Source: CAVAVT01 sp963592185
GTDB lineage: Bacteria > Bacillota > Negativicutes > Selenomonadales > Selenomonadaceae
Reading direction: 5' to 3'
DNA length: 64,000 bases
Assembly (NCBI GenBank): GCA_963592185.1
Contig: CAVAVT010000004.1
Location: 1-64,000 of the forward strand
Part shown: piece by piece, positions 26,270-35,613 of the stretch
How the letters are laid out: every line of letters begins with the position of its first letter
Numbering within the stretch: position 1 is the first letter of the stretch
The notes under the pieces: model-generated
What the model saw: the letters and a program-made list of their open reading frames with translations, nothing else
Told to the model about the DNA's origin: nothing
The model's database searches: none
Position numbers and translations under genes: made by a program

Positions 26270-27073
26270 TTATTTTTGCGCCATTTCGGCTCTAATTTCA
26301 TCCAGAAGTTTTCTATCTTCCTTGTCCAAGTCCCTATTGAGCCATTTTTCAAAAAGATCAGGTCTGTATTTCATAGTACGCATCAATGACTGCTTTCTAC
26401 GCCATCGGCGTATTTTTGCATGATCCCCGTTGCACAGAACCTCCGGCACCTGCAACCCCTGGAAATCTCTAGGACGGGTGTACTGTGGAAACTCAAGCAG
26501 CCCATCGTAAAAGGAATCTGTAGGGGCGGATTCCTCCGAACCCAATACCCCGGGCAGCATCCTGGATACAGCATCAATAATAACCATTGCCGGAAGCTCT
26601 CCCCCTGTAAGGACAAAATCTCCAATGGAAATGGCTTCATCAGCAATATTATCGCTTATTCTGGCATCAAAGCCTTCATAATGGCCGCAGATAAAGATGA
26701 GCTGGTCATACCCAGCAAGCTCCTTGGCCTTTTCCTGGGTAAAGACCGCCCCACCTGGATCCATTAAAAGTACCTTGCGCTTAGGATTTTCTGGAACAGG
26801 TTGTGGAATCTCCGGACACATTTCCACCTTCGGCTCCGAATCTCCATTTTTTACAGCCTCTATAGCAAGAAAAAGCGGCTCAGGCTTTAACACCATGCCG
26901 CTTCCCCCTCCAAATGGAGTGTCGTCCACCTTATGATGCTTATCAAAGGCGAAATCTCTGAAATCCGTTATATGGATATCCAGTATTCCATTTTCCACAG
27001 CGCGTTTAGTTATGCTATCTCCAAAGGGTCCATTAAACATTTCTGGAAAAAGAGACAGGACATCTATGCGCAT
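26270..27073 (-). CDS. trmD: tRNA (guanine37-N1)-methyltransferase
   Basis: 267 residues. TrmD methylates G37 of tRNAs with a G at 36 and prevents frameshifting. The SPOUT trefoil-knot motifs are intact: GGSGMVLKPEPL, FICGHYEGFDARI and ISIGDFVLTGGELPA, with the conserved catalytic Asp in the flexible linker region after them. Its ATG overlaps the rimM stop. Last gene of the ylqD-rimM-trmD group. Confidence 0.97.
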   Translation of the reverse strand: MRIDVLSLFPEMFNGPFGDSITKRAVENGILDIHITDFRDFAFDKHHKVDDTPFGGGSGMVLKPEPLFLAIEAVKNGDSEPKVEMCPEIPQPVPENPKRKVLLMDPGGAVFTQEKAKELAGYDQLIFICGHYEGFDARISDNIADEAISIGDFVLTGGELPAMVIIDAVSRMLPGVLGSEESAPTDSFYDGLLEFPQYTRPRDFQGLQVPEVLCNGDHAKIRRWRRKQSLMRTMKYRPDLFEKWLNRDLDKEDRKLLDEIRAEMAQK

Positions 27074-27594
27074 CAGACTTCCTCCATTTGATTCATATCA
27101 ATCACCATACGGGAGCCGGGAACATCAATTTCCTTTACCACCTTTTTCAGTGCCGGAACCATAAGATCCGGAGAATCTGCCCTTTTCACCGCATACACAT
27201 CATTGCTGCCGGTTTTCAGTACATTGGTTACTTTGCCAAGGGCATTGCCCTCAGTATCAAATACCTCAAGGCCAATAATATCGAAGGTATAGTATTCCCC
27301 CTCTGGCAGAGGAGCCGCCATTGACCTGTCGATGGTAAGCATTTTTCCCGTAAGCCTTGCAGCCTCTTCACGTACAGTATACTGCTTAAAATGGAGAATT
27401 ACGAACTGCTTATGATATTTGACGGAATCTATATCCAGAAGCTCCTCCCCCACATAAACCTGTGAAAGGGACTCAAATCTATCAGGAAAATCAGTCAGAG
27501 GGGTGACACGAATATCACCCCTGATACCATGAACAGCACCTGCACGGCCTATTACGATTCTGTTATCAGCTGCGGATTGCAATGATTTTGTCAT
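27073..27594 (-). CDS. rimM: 16S rRNA processing protein RimM
   Basis: About 173 residues. The N-terminal RimM domain begins with VIGRAGAVHGIRGDIRV and the C-terminal PRC barrel has YTFDIIGLEVFD and VPALKKVVKEID. It assists maturation of the 30S head region with S19. The start at ATG 27594 overlaps the end of ylqD by 29 bases; an earlier in-frame TTG at 27600 is possible. No clear ribosome binding site is present, so coupling to ylqD translation is likely. Confidence 0.94.
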   Translation of the reverse strand: MTKSLQSAADNRIVIGRAGAVHGIRGDIRVTPLTDFPDRFESLSQVYVGEELLDIDSVKYHKQFVILHFKQYTVREEAARLTGKMLTIDRSMAAPLPEGEYYTFDIIGLEVFDTEGNALGKVTNVLKTGSNDVYAVKRADSPDLMVPALKKVVKEIDVPGSRMVIDMNQMEEV

Positions 27595-27973
27595 CTTCAA
27601 CCAGCACTTCTACATTCATAATCTCACGGATGTTGTCGCCAACCTTAATCTCAGCAACACGCTCGAGAGTACCGTCCATAAGCTCTGCACCGTCAACGAG
27701 CTTCTGAAGCTCTTCAATCTTTGCCTGAGCTTCCTGCTTGAACTCAAGACGCTGCTGACGTTCAACACCAAAGTGATGATGAATCATATCCAGCTCCTGA
27801 ACATTCTCAGGTGCAGTCTCATTTACAGCACGGTTCTCCTGGATATCAATCTGCTGTAGCTCCAGGTCAACCTGCTGAAGGCGGCTCTGAATCTCACCGA
27901 TACGGCGCTCACGAACCTTCTCAGTGAGCTTAGTCTTAATGGTTACAGGAACCTTTATCTGTATGCTATCCAT
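27566..27973 (-). CDS. YlqD family protein
   Basis: 135 residues, highly charged and predicted mostly helical: VKVPVTIK-like strand, then a long coiled-coil segment rich in E, Q, R and L (about residues 20-90), then a small domain with IKVGDNIREIMNVEVLVEDD. This matches YlqD of the Firmicute rpsP-rimM-trmD cluster, whose function is unknown. The ATG at 27973 is preceded by GAGAGGT; the open frame extends upstream across a hairpin and is not used. It overlaps rimM. Confidence 0.82.
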   Translation of the reverse strand: MDSIQIKVPVTIKTKLTEKVRERRIGEIQSRLQQVDLELQQIDIQENRAVNETAPENVQELDMIHHHFGVERQQRLEFKQEAQAKIEELQKLVDGAELMDGTLERVAEIKVGDNIREIMNVEVLVEDDKIIAIRS

Positions 27974-28027
27974 AATACACGACCTCTCTAAAAATTTGAA
28001 AAAGAAGTATTCTGCTGCAGGATACAG

Positions 28028-28061
28028 AAAATGCGGCAATCCCACAATGGGTATTGCCGCA
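28028..28061 (-). terminator. Intra-cluster terminator or attenuator between khpA and ylqD
   Basis: TGCGGCAAT (28032-28040) pairs with ATTGCCGCA (28053-28061) with an inner CCC/GGG, and on the minus strand is followed by TTTTC. It starts four bases after the khpA stop and would separate expression of ffh-rpsP-khpA from ylqD-rimM-trmD. Confidence 0.7.
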
Positions 28062-28065
28062 ATTC

Positions 28066-28293
28066 TCAGATGATCTCAACAGTGACCTTCTTGTTCTCAC
28101 GGGCAGCAGCAGCCTTGACAACAGCACGCATAGCTTTAGCTATACGTCCCTGCTTGCCAATAACTTTACCCATGTCATCCGTTGCTACATGAAGCTCGTA
28201 GACAATCATACGATCCTCCTGCTTTTCGTTTACAACGACCTGCTCCGGATGATCAACAAGTGATTTTGCGATAACTTCAACAATATGTTTCAT
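28066..28293 (-). CDS. khpA: KH-domain RNA-binding protein KhpA (YlqC)
   Basis: 75 residues, a single type-II KH domain with the core VIGKQGRIAKAMRAVVKAAA, whose GxxG loop (GKQG) contacts RNA. In Gram-positive bacteria KhpA pairs with KhpB (Jag) and influences cell elongation and sRNA-mRNA contacts. The position between rpsP and ylqD/rimM is the standard Firmicute order. Confidence 0.93.
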   Translation of the reverse strand: MKHIVEVIAKSLVDHPEQVVVNEKQEDRMIVYELHVATDDMGKVIGKQGRIAKAMRAVVKAAAARENKKVTVEII

Positions 28294-28325
28294 GCTGATG
28301 CCTCTTTCGAAATCCAGTAACTGAC

Positions 28326-28601
28326 TTAGTTCTTGGAATGCTTCTCAGCATCAAACTTAGCCATGATTCCCTGCTTGGAGAACAAAGAGCGTACAGTATC
28401 AGTAGGCTGTGCTCCCTTATTCATCCAGGAAAGAGCCTTCTCCTCGTCGATGTTAACGATTGCAGGCTCCTTAGTGGAGTCATAGTTGCCGATGATCTCG
28501 ATGAAGCGGCCATCACGCGGTGCGCGGGAATCAGCTACAACAATACGATAGAAAGGGTTCTTCTTAGCACCCATACGGTTCAAACGAATTTTAACTGCCA
28601 T
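28326..28601 (-). CDS. rpsP: 30S ribosomal protein S16
   Basis: 91 residues. Starts with [24 protein letters not shown] in shorter recognisable parts ([19 protein letters not shown]) and has [13 protein letters not shown]; standard length. Binds 16S rRNA during 30S assembly. A good ribosome binding site (AAGGAGG) precedes the ATG. The 76-base gap from ffh contains two short GC hairpins (28629-28640 and 28651-28664) that could modulate readthrough. Confidence 0.97.
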   Translation of the reverse strand: MAVKIRLNRMGAKKNPFYRIVVADSRAPRDGRFIEIIGNYDSTKEPAIVNIDEEKALSWMNKGAQPTDTVRSLFSKQGIMAKFDAEKHSKN

Positions 28602-28677
28602 TGAAAATTCACCTCCTTGAAATACTATGGGCTTTCGCCCTATGTATCAAACGGGATAACCCGTGAAACATCAATTT

Positions 28678-30051
28678 TTATCGCATAAATGGGAATTTCA
28701 TGCCGCCAAGAGCTCCAAGACCGGGGAAACCGCCCTTTCCACCCTTCATGTTTTTCATCTTCTTCATCATCTTGCGCATCTCAGTAAACTGCTTTAAGAG
28801 CTTGTTTACATCCTGCACTCTGGTGCCGCTTCCCATTGCAATACGCTTGCGGCGGCTTCCATTGATGATGGAAACATCAGCTCTTTCCTTAGCGGTCATG
28901 CTTGTGATGATTGCTTCAATGTGTTTGAATTCCTTGCTGTTGAAATCCATATCCACATCGCCAAGCTTCTTCTTGAGACCGCCCATACCAGGAATCATCC
29001 CAAGAATGGTCTCAAAGGATCCAAGCTTTTTCATCTGATTCATCTGGGAAAGGAAATCATCCAAAGTGAAATCAGCCTTGCGGAGCTTTTTTTCCATCTT
29101 CTTTGCTTCATCAGCATCGAAGCTTTCCTGTGCCTTTTCTATAAGGGAAAGCACATCTCCCATACCGAGGATTCTTGATGCCATACGGTCCGGATAAAAA
29201 GGCTCCAAAGGCTCCAGCTTCTCGCCCATACCCACAAACTTAATTGGGCATCCGGTAACAGCCTTGATGGAAAGTGCTGCACCGCCACGGGCATCGCCAT
29301 CCATCTTGGTAAGGATAACGCCGTCAAGTCCCAGGTCATTATTGAAGCTCCCAGCAACATTCACAGCGTCCTGTCCAGTCATGGCATCAACAACAAGAAG
29401 AATTTCATGTGGATGAACCTCAGATTTTATATCCTTAAGTTCCTGCATCAGTTCTTCATTTATCTGAAGACGACCGGCTGTATCGATGATTATTACATCA
29501 TTGGCGTGAGACACAGAATGTGCCACAGCCTCCTTGGCAATTGTAACAGCATCTGTACCCTCCGGCATGGAGAATACCGGGATATCAAGCTGTGAACCAA
29601 GCACCTGCAGCTGCTTTACTGCAGCCGGACGGTATATATCATCTGCAACCAGAAGCGGACGTTTGCCCTGCTTCTTCAATGCAAGACCAAGCTTTCCTGC
29701 AGAAGTCGTCTTACCTGCACCCTGAAGACCTACCATCATTATTATAGTAGGCGGCTGGGGGGACATGTTGATCCTGCTCTGGGTCCCACCCATGAGAGCG
29801 GTAAGCTCCTCATTAACTATCTTTATAACAACCTGTGCAGGTGTCAGCGACTCCAGCACATCCTGACCAATTGCCCTTTCCTTTACCTTGTTGATAAATT
29901 CCTTGACAACCTTGAAATTTACGTCAGCTTCCAGGAGTGCCATTCTGACATCACGCATGGCCTGATTTACATCATCTTCAGTAAGTCTTCCATGCCCACG
30001 AAGCTTTTTAAAGGTATCCTGTAAGCGGTCCGCCAAGCCTTCAAAAATCAA
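28678..30051 (-). CDS. ffh: Signal recognition particle protein Ffh
   Basis: 457 residues. N domain (residues 1-90), G domain with GLQGAGKTTSAGKL near 108, DTAGRLQ and TKMDGDARGGAAL, then a methionine-rich M domain (about 300-450) that binds 4.5S RNA and signal peptides (ERADVSIINGSRRKRIAMGSG read in part as INGSRRKRIAMGSG). With FtsY it targets ribosomes to the Sec translocon. It follows ylxM by two bases. Confidence 0.97.
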   Translation of the reverse strand: MIFEGLADRLQDTFKKLRGHGRLTEDDVNQAMRDVRMALLEADVNFKVVKEFINKVKERAIGQDVLESLTPAQVVIKIVNEELTALMGGTQSRINMSPQPPTIIMMVGLQGAGKTTSAGKLGLALKKQGKRPLLVADDIYRPAAVKQLQVLGSQLDIPVFSMPEGTDAVTIAKEAVAHSVSHANDVIIIDTAGRLQINEELMQELKDIKSEVHPHEILLVVDAMTGQDAVNVAGSFNNDLGLDGVILTKMDGDARGGAALSIKAVTGCPIKFVGMGEKLEPLEPFYPDRMASRILGMGDVLSLIEKAQESFDADEAKKMEKKLRKADFTLDDFLSQMNQMKKLGSFETILGMIPGMGGLKKKLGDVDMDFNSKEFKHIEAIITSMTAKERADVSIINGSRRKRIAMGSGTRVQDVNKLLKQFTEMRKMMKKMKNMKGGKGGFPGLGALGGMKFPFMR

Positions 30052-30053
30052 TG

Positions 30054-30416
30054 TTAACCCTCCCGAGCTTGTCCATAAATATTGTCAAGCTGCTCAATTA
30101 TTATAGTCACAGCTGTGTCATTTTTCCCATCACGCAACTTTTCGATGGCATCCACAGCTATTTTTATCTGTTCTTTTTTCTTTTCACGCCGGGCTAAAAT
30201 CCCCAGCTTCTTCTCATAATTTTCCAGTGCTTCACGGGATCTGTGCAGCATGTCGTACACAGCCTGTCTGGAAATTCCCAGCTCCTCGCCGATTTCTGAG
30301 AGTGAAAAGTCTTCAAACAAATGCATAGAAAGGCATTTCTGCTGCTTTTCTGTAAGAAGCGGTCCATACAGATCGAAGAGGTCTGACATATGCAAAAGCT
30401 CTTCCAGCATACTCAA
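30054..30416 (-). CDS. ylxM: YlxM/p13-like helix-turn-helix protein
   Basis: 120 residues. A sigma-70-region-4-like HTH (DFSLSEIGEELGISRQAVYDML, residues about 32-53) and basic C-terminal helix. YlxM proteins sit upstream of ffh and have been reported to affect SRP GTPase activity in streptococci. The ATG is preceded by AAAGGTG and the gene starts about 46 bases from a consensus promoter, with a small hairpin (30434-30453) in the 5' untranslated region. Confidence 0.9.
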   Translation of the reverse strand: MSMLEELLHMSDLFDLYGPLLTEKQQKCLSMHLFEDFSLSEIGEELGISRQAVYDMLHRSREALENYEKKLGILARREKKKEQIKIAVDAIEKLRDGKNDTAVTIIIEQLDNIYGQAREG

Positions 30417-30468
30417 TCACCTTTCAATAATACGTAAAGGCACACACCTTTACCCATCAACAAAAGCT

Positions 30469-30497
30469 ATTATATATAAGCTGTAAAGTTGTGTCAA
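30469..30497 (-). promoter_or_regulatory. Consensus sigma-A promoter of the ylxM-ffh operon
   Basis: TTGACA (30492-30497) and TATAAT (30469-30474) on the minus strand with a 17-base spacer: a perfect match to the consensus. The transcript would begin near 30462 and carry the 7-bp hairpin GTAAAGG/CCTTTAC (30434-30453). Confidence 0.9.
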
Positions 30498-30637
30498 GTC
30501 TTTTTCCTTGTCAGCAATAAATATTTTTACACTATAAAGACAATAGATTTTTACAGATAGTAATATAACGAAAATGCATAGAAATAAGAAGTTACTGCAT
30601 ACCACGTATTTTTATACTATTACGCCCGTAAACCCTA

Positions 30638-30666
30638 TTGCTATCAGCAAAATCGGGGGTTATAAT
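30638..30666 (+). promoter_or_regulatory. Sigma-A promoter of the SSS symporter gene
   Basis: TTGCTA (30638-30643), 17-base spacer, TATAAT (30661-30666). The start of the symporter gene is about 100 bases downstream, giving a leader of around 98 nt in which I see no defined riboswitch. The remainder of the 30417-30771 gap is AT-rich with no further feature recognised. Confidence 0.8.
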
Positions 30667-30771
30667 GTGTCATGACGTTAAGACAATATAGCAAAAACAC
30701 GGGGACATCAGTGAAGATGAATTCATTGAAGGCCCTATTTTTATTGTCAATATTCAACTGGGGGTATATTA

Positions 30772-32178
30772 ATGGAAATCTCATTCGCACAAATGGTCAT
30801 AATGGCTGTTACTATTTCAATTGTTATAGGCGGCGGAATATATGCAGCTCGTTCAGTAAAATCCGCTGTTGGATATAGCCTTGGAGGCAGGGCTGCCGGA
30901 GTTCCCCTGGTAGCTGGAACCATTGCCGGTACCTGTGTAGGCGGCGGTGCAACAGTAGGTACAGCACAGCTTGCTTCCACTGTAGGTCTTTCCGCCTGGT
31001 GGTTCACCATTGGTACTGGATTCAGCTTGGTTCTCATGGGTCTTTTTTACGCCAGACCTCTTCGCAGATCCTCCCTTGAAACAGTTTCCCAGTATCTGGT
31101 AGCTAATTATGGTAAGAAAGCTGGCATTTTCACCAGTGTTGTATCCTCTGCAGGAATCCTGTTCAGTGCTGTTGCCAGTGCTCTTCCAGGAATCGCCATC
31201 ATAGCTGCTCTGCTTCACATGGATTACTGGGTCGGCGCTGTTATCCTTCTTCTCCTTGTTGCAAGCTACAGCTTCTTTGGTGGAATGAAAAGTGCCGGTG
31301 TTGGCGGCATCCTCAAGATGATTGTTGTATGGACCAGCCTTATAATAGCCGGCGGTTCAGCAATTTATTCCATATATACCCAGCCTGAAATATCCGCATC
31401 TCTTCCTTCCTATCCTTGGTTCAGCCTCTTTGGAAACGGTGTGGAAAGTGCTCTTGTAAACCTTTTCTCCGTAATCGTTGGAATGCTTTGTACCCAAAGC
31501 TATATTCAGGCAATCTTCTCTGCCTCCAATCCTAGAACTGCATCCATTGGTGCTTTTACAGCAGCATTGATTACTATCCCTGTTGGTCTGCCCTGCGCTA
31601 TGATCGGCATGTACATGCACGCAGCTCATCCTGAGGTTGCTCCTATGCTGGTGCTTCCTACATATCTTCTTGAATACCAGCCTACTCTTATAGGAAGCAT
31701 CGCCATGGGCGGTATCATCCTTTCCCTTATCAGCTCCATTGCTGGTCTTTCCCTCGGTATCGGCACAATGCTTTCAAGAGATATTTTCTCCAAGATTTTC
31801 AAGGTTGAAAGCAATGCAGGACAGCTGAGGCTCACTCGCATGTCTGTACTTCTGGTTATCTGCGTTGCATCACTCATCGCTATTTTAAATGAAGGCAGCC
31901 AGGTTCTTTTCTGGAATTACTTGTCCATGGCCCTCAGAGGCGGCGGTATTTTCTTCCCACTTACAATAGCTGTATTTAAGCCCCATGCCATTGACAGCAG
32001 ATGGGCTGTGGCTTCTATGATAATTTCCACCGGTACGGCGCTTGCTGCTGCGGCTGTAGGCACTCCGATAAGCCCTCTCTTCATCGGACTTATTGTAAGT
32101 GTTCTCCTCATCATTCCGGGATATATCATAAAAAACCACGAGGAAGAATCTGAAACCAGTGAGTCACTGGCGCACTAA
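30772..32178 (+). CDS. Sodium:solute symporter (SSS/SLC5 family)
   Basis: 468 residues and about thirteen hydrophobic segments. Early segments contain GYSLGGRAAGVPLVAGTIAG and GGGATVGTAQLA, typical of the SSS TM1-TM2 region carrying part of the Na+ site. YSFFGGMKSAGVGG and SIAGLSLGIGTMLSRDIF correspond to later conserved blocks; SRDI is seen in many SSS proteins. Imports an unknown organic solute with Na+. Followed after nine bases by a GNAT acetyltransferase gene, so co-transcribed. Confidence 0.9.
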   Translation: MEISFAQMVIMAVTISIVIGGGIYAARSVKSAVGYSLGGRAAGVPLVAGTIAGTCVGGGATVGTAQLASTVGLSAWWFTIGTGFSLVLMGLFYARPLRRSSLETVSQYLVANYGKKAGIFTSVVSSAGILFSAVASALPGIAIIAALLHMDYWVGAVILLLLVASYSFFGGMKSAGVGGILKMIVVWTSLIIAGGSAIYSIYTQPEISASLPSYPWFSLFGNGVESALVNLFSVIVGMLCTQSYIQAIFSASNPRTASIGAFTAALITIPVGLPCAMIGMYMHAAHPEVAPMLVLPTYLLEYQPTLIGSIAMGGIILSLISSIAGLSLGIGTMLSRDIFSKIFKVESNAGQLRLTRMSVLLVICVASLIAILNEGSQVLFWNYLSMALRGGGIFFPLTIAVFKPHAIDSRWAVASMIISTGTALAAAAVGTPISPLFIGLIVSVLLIIPGYIIKNHEEESETSESLAH

Positions 32179-32187
32179 GGAACAATT

Positions 32188-32772
32188 ATGATACGTATTG
32201 CTACAACAGAAGACGCAAAGAATCTGCTTGCTATCTATGAACCTTACGTAAGGAATACAGCAATTACATTTGAATATGATGTTCCATCCATTACTGAATT
32301 CACAGACAGAATTCTTCGTACTCTAAAAAAATATCCTTACATTCTGCTTGAAGAAAATGGTCAGATATTAGGCTATGCCTACGCAAGTCCTTTTAAGGAG
32401 CGCAGTGCATACAACTGGTCCGTGGAAACTTCCATTTATTTGAATAAAGATGCCCGGGGTAAAGGGTATGGACGTCAACTTCATGATGCCTTGGAGAAAC
32501 TGTTGAAGTCTATGGGTATAATCAGTATGTGTGCATGTATCGGAGTCCCACGTGGCGAAGATCCATACCTTGACAACAATAGTGTGGATTTCCATAGCCA
32601 TATGGGCTATCGTATGGTAGGAACCTTTTCCCATAGCGGATATAAATTCGGTCGATGGTATGATATGTCATGGATGGAAAAACATATCACCCCTCCTCCA
32701 GCACACCCCCAGCCTATCAAAACATTCCCAGACATAATGGATAGATTTGATGAAATCATAAAAACTGAATAA
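32188..32772 (+). CDS. GNAT N-acetyltransferase (phosphinothricin/methionine-sulfone acetyltransferase type)
   Basis: 194 residues. The GNAT fold is shown by the acetyl-CoA loop ARGKGYGRQLHDAL (motif A), with the preceding SIYLNKDARGKG strand. The N-terminal TTEDAKNLLAIYEPYVRNTA and the C-terminal HSHMGYRMVGTFSHSGYKFGRWYD (in parts: GYRMVGTF, GRWYDMSWMEK) match the Pat/Bar/MnaT subgroup, which acetylates small amino-acid analogues. Real substrate unknown. Ends before a strong bidirectional terminator. Confidence 0.88.
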   Translation: MIRIATTEDAKNLLAIYEPYVRNTAITFEYDVPSITEFTDRILRTLKKYPYILLEENGQILGYAYASPFKERSAYNWSVETSIYLNKDARGKGYGRQLHDALEKLLKSMGIISMCACIGVPRGEDPYLDNNSVDFHSHMGYRMVGTFSHSGYKFGRWYDMSWMEKHITPPPAHPQPIKTFPDIMDRFDEIIKTE

Positions 32773-32777
32773 ACATA

Positions 32778-32825
32778 AAAACGGGCTGAGACAAAATGTA
32801 AAATCATTTTGTCTCAGCCCGTTTT
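32778..32825. terminator. Bidirectional terminator, 21-bp perfect stem
   Basis: Positions 32778-32798 are perfectly complementary to 32805-32825 (core CGGGCTGAGACAAAATG), with a six-base loop, A-rich on one side and T-rich on the other. It separates the convergent GNAT and PPC-domain genes. Confidence 0.93.
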
Positions 32826-32831
32826 ACATTT

Positions 32832-33254
32832 TTAGAACTTCCAAATATTCAGCCCAGTAACCTCACTTTTAACACGGTCGATTTTCCCCGGCAGCTTTGT
32901 AACAATGATTTCTCCAGTGGCGCTGATGACAGCCTCCTTTAAATGACCGCCATAGGCCCTGCCATTTTCATCCCCAACAGAAATATGGAAATGGCTGTAG
33001 TGCTCAGCTCCCATGGTATCAAGGGTTCCTGTCACAGAAATCATTTCTAAGGCACCCTCAAGAGTTGTCGCCTTAAATTCCTGTGCTGCAATATCATATA
33101 CCCCCATGACAACACGGTTAAGCGCTCCCAGCCCCTGCACCATTGCAAGCTCGATATTTTCCTTCTGAGCCACAGCCTCCAGAGATGCCACAACTTCATC
33201 GCCGGGATCCAGACGGACTAAAATACGTGTATCGTCAATATTCTTATACTCCAT
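32832..33254 (-). CDS. PPC/DUF296 domain protein
   Basis: 140 residues, a complete single PPC (plants and prokaryotes conserved) domain: LDPGDEVVASLEAVA, VQGLGALNRVVMGVYD, SVTGTLD, HFHISVGDENGRAYGGHLKEA. The GGHL motif with its histidines is the probable metal site seen in structures of this family. Plant relatives carry AT-hook DNA-binding regions; bacterial single-domain forms have no assigned function. GGAGGAGAG lies ahead of the ATG. A 176-base gap upstream includes the pnp terminator and an imperfect hairpin around 33273-33305. Confidence 0.85.
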   Translation of the reverse strand: MEYKNIDDTRILVRLDPGDEVVASLEAVAQKENIELAMVQGLGALNRVVMGVYDIAAQEFKATTLEGALEMISVTGTLDTMGAEHYSHFHISVGDENGRAYGGHLKEAVISATGEIIVTKLPGKIDRVKSEVTGLNIWKF

Positions 33255-33377
33255 AAAACTCTCCTCCTGTTATTCGCTTTTCATCCCCCACCTTTAGAGG
33301 ATGGGGTACATCTCTTTCCTCGTTATACTTATTTTATATCACGATTAAACTTAAAAAACCAGTGCGGAGAAAATTTT

Positions 33378-33414
33378 CAAAAAAAAGAATGCTTCCCGTA
33401 TTGAGAAGCATCCT
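33378..33414 (-). terminator. Terminator of pnp
   Basis: ATGCTTC (33389-33395) pairs with GAAGCAT (33405-33411), with an A-run at 33379-33386 that reads as a T-run on the minus strand. It lies 17 bases beyond the pnp stop codon. Confidence 0.8.
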
Positions 33415-33430
33415 TAAAATTATTTTTTAA

Positions 33431-35509
33431 TTAAAGAAGAACCTTGTGGGAAAGGTTTACTCTGCCCTGCTTGTCGATTTCAACAACCTTAACCTGAAGC
33501 TGGTCGCCTACATTTACTACATCCTCTACCTTTTCCACACGCTGCTTAGCAAGCTGGGAAATATGGCAAAGACCTTCCTTGCCAGGAAGAAGCTCTACGA
33601 AGGCACCAAAGTTCATGATACGGGTAACCTTGCCGGTATATACCTCGCCAACCTCAACCTCACGAACGAGATCAAGAATAATCTTCTCAGCCTTTGCGGA
33701 GCTTTCCATATCCGGAGATACAATGAATACAGTGCCGTCATCCTGAATATCAATCTGTACGCCAGTATCCTCAATAATCTTCTTGATAGTCTTTCCGCCT
33801 GGTCCAATGACATCACGAATCTTATCAACCTTGATATGGAGAGTCTTAACACGAGGTGCATAAGGAGAAAGATCCTCTGCTGGCTTATCGATAACCTCAA
33901 GCATCTTGCCGAGGATGAAGGAACGTCCACGATTTGCCTGCTCCAAAGCAGCCTGAAGAATCTCTCTGGTGATGCCGGCAATCTTGATATCCATCTGAAT
34001 TGCGGTAACACCCTCAGTAGTTCCTGCAACCTTGAAGTCCATATCGCCAAGTGCATCTTCCATGCCCTGGATATCAGTAAGGATTGTGTAATGGTCTCCA
34101 TCCTTTACCAGACCCATTGCTACGCCAGATACAGGGCGCTTAATAGGAACGCCGGCATTCATAAGGGAAATAGTGCTGCCGCATACGGAACCCATGGAGC
34201 TGGAGCCGTTAGACTCAAGAACCTCGGAAACCATGCGGATGGTGTACGGGAATTCCTCAATAGAAGGAATAACCGGTACAAGCGCACGCTCAGCCAATGC
34301 ACCATGACCAATTTCACGGCGTCCAGGACCACGTACAGGACGAGCCTCGCCTACGCTGTAGCCAGGGAAGTTGTACTGGTGAATATAGTACTTAGCCTGC
34401 TCTGTGCCAAGATTGTCGATGAGCTGGTTCTCGCTAAGAGGTCCAAGGGTAGTGATAGTAAGAATCTGAGTCTGTCCACGGGTGAAAAGACCAGAACCAT
34501 GAGTACGGGGAAGAAGACCTACCTCACAGCTTACAGGACGGACTTCCTCAAGAGCACGTCCGTCTGGACGAATCTTCTCATGAGTAATCATATGGCGGAC
34601 AATGTCCTTTTCAACCTTATGGAGAACGTAAGGAACCTGCTTAACAAGGTCAACATTCTCAGGATCGGCCTCAAGGAAGTGCTCAAGGGTCTCAGCCTTG
34701 ATAGCTGAAATATTTTCATCACGCTGAAGCTTGTCTGGGTTGCGAGTTGCAGCATCCAGCTTTGCTTCTGCATATTCACGGATAGCATTTGTAAGCTCTT
34801 CTGGAACCTGGAAAAGCTTAACTTCCTTCTTTTCCTTGCCGCATGCGCTTACAATCTGCTTCTGGAACTCTACAATCTTCTTGATTTCCTCATGACCAAA
34901 GAGAATGGACTCAAGGATAACTTCCTCAGGAAGCTCATTTGCGCCAGCCTCAACCATCATTACAGCATCCTGGGATCCAGCAATTGTAAGGTTCAGGTCA
35001 GATTTTTCTCTCTGTTCAATGGTAGGATTGATAACGAACTCGCCATCAACACGGCCAACACGTACTGCTGCAACTGGACCATTGAAAGGAATATCGGATA
35101 CACAAAGAGCGCAGGATGCACCAATCATACCAGCGATTTCAGGCGCATTGTCCTGCTCTACTGAAAGTACAGTCGCAACAATCTGTACATCATTGCGGAA
35201 ACCCTCTGGGAACAACGGGCGGATAGGACGGTCAATAAGACGGCTGCAGAGTATTGCAGATTCACCTGGACGGCCCTCACGCTTTATAAATCCCCCAGGA
35301 ATCTTTCCTACGGAGTACATTTTCTCTTCATAATCAACTGTCAGAGGGAAGAAATCTACACCCTCTCTAGGCTCATCGGAAGCAGTTGCTGTTACCAGCA
35401 CCACAGTATCGCCGTAGCGTACCAGGACTGCACCGTTTGCCTGCTTTGCCATTTTACCGTTCTCGATGACCAGTTTGCGGCCGCCAAGTTCCATTTCAAA
35501 ACTCTGCAT
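33431..35509 (-). CDS. pnp: Polynucleotide phosphorylase
   Basis: 692 residues. Two RNase PH-like domains (residues about 10-215 and 310-530) joined by an all-alpha linker, then a KH domain ([19 protein letters not shown], near 560) and an S1 domain ([20 protein letters not shown], near 620). The second core holds the catalytic phosphate-binding [15 protein letters not shown] and the [19 protein letters not shown] block. Degrades RNA 3'-5' with phosphate. Downstream of rpsO and separated from it by the rpsO terminator, the conventional rpsO-pnp order. Confidence 0.97.
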   Translation of the reverse strand: MQSFEMELGGRKLVIENGKMAKQANGAVLVRYGDTVVLVTATASDEPREGVDFFPLTVDYEEKMYSVGKIPGGFIKREGRPGESAILCSRLIDRPIRPLFPEGFRNDVQIVATVLSVEQDNAPEIAGMIGASCALCVSDIPFNGPVAAVRVGRVDGEFVINPTIEQREKSDLNLTIAGSQDAVMMVEAGANELPEEVILESILFGHEEIKKIVEFQKQIVSACGKEKKEVKLFQVPEELTNAIREYAEAKLDAATRNPDKLQRDENISAIKAETLEHFLEADPENVDLVKQVPYVLHKVEKDIVRHMITHEKIRPDGRALEEVRPVSCEVGLLPRTHGSGLFTRGQTQILTITTLGPLSENQLIDNLGTEQAKYYIHQYNFPGYSVGEARPVRGPGRREIGHGALAERALVPVIPSIEEFPYTIRMVSEVLESNGSSSMGSVCGSTISLMNAGVPIKRPVSGVAMGLVKDGDHYTILTDIQGMEDALGDMDFKVAGTTEGVTAIQMDIKIAGITREILQAALEQANRGRSFILGKMLEVIDKPAEDLSPYAPRVKTLHIKVDKIRDVIGPGGKTIKKIIEDTGVQIDIQDDGTVFIVSPDMESSAKAEKIILDLVREVEVGEVYTGKVTRIMNFGAFVELLPGKEGLCHISQLAKQRVEKVEDVVNVGDQLQVKVVEIDKQGRVNLSHKVLL

Positions 35510-35613
35510 TCGGTTTTTCCTCCTAATAAAACTCTTTCATTCTTAACCTATGTATATTTCGACGTTAAAAGGATTATTCCTTTTCGTTTTAAGCTATTTC
35601 GATAAAATATTCA

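Noticed and set aside
26119..26352. Long N-terminal extension of the 3D-domain protein
   Set aside because: It contains the trmD terminator and a consensus promoter; the signal peptide follows the TTG at 26118.
28629..28664. Two short GC hairpins (GGGC/GCCC and ACGGG/CCCGT) between ffh and rpsP
   Set aside because: Stems of only 4-5 bp, no real U-tract; not called as terminators.
30672..30878. 68-codon open frame in the symporter leader
   Set aside because: It overlaps the symporter start in another frame, lacks a ribosome binding site and has no recognisable product.
33273..33305. Imperfect CCCCCAC/GTGGGG-type hairpin upstream of the PPC-domain gene
   Set aside because: Mispaired and without a T-run or known riboswitch core; may be part of a leader but cannot be supported.
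33446..34708. 420-codon open frame on the plus strand opposite pnp
   Set aside because: It is the antisense shadow of pnp: no family resemblance, no ribosome binding site, and pnp is complete and conserved across the same stretch.
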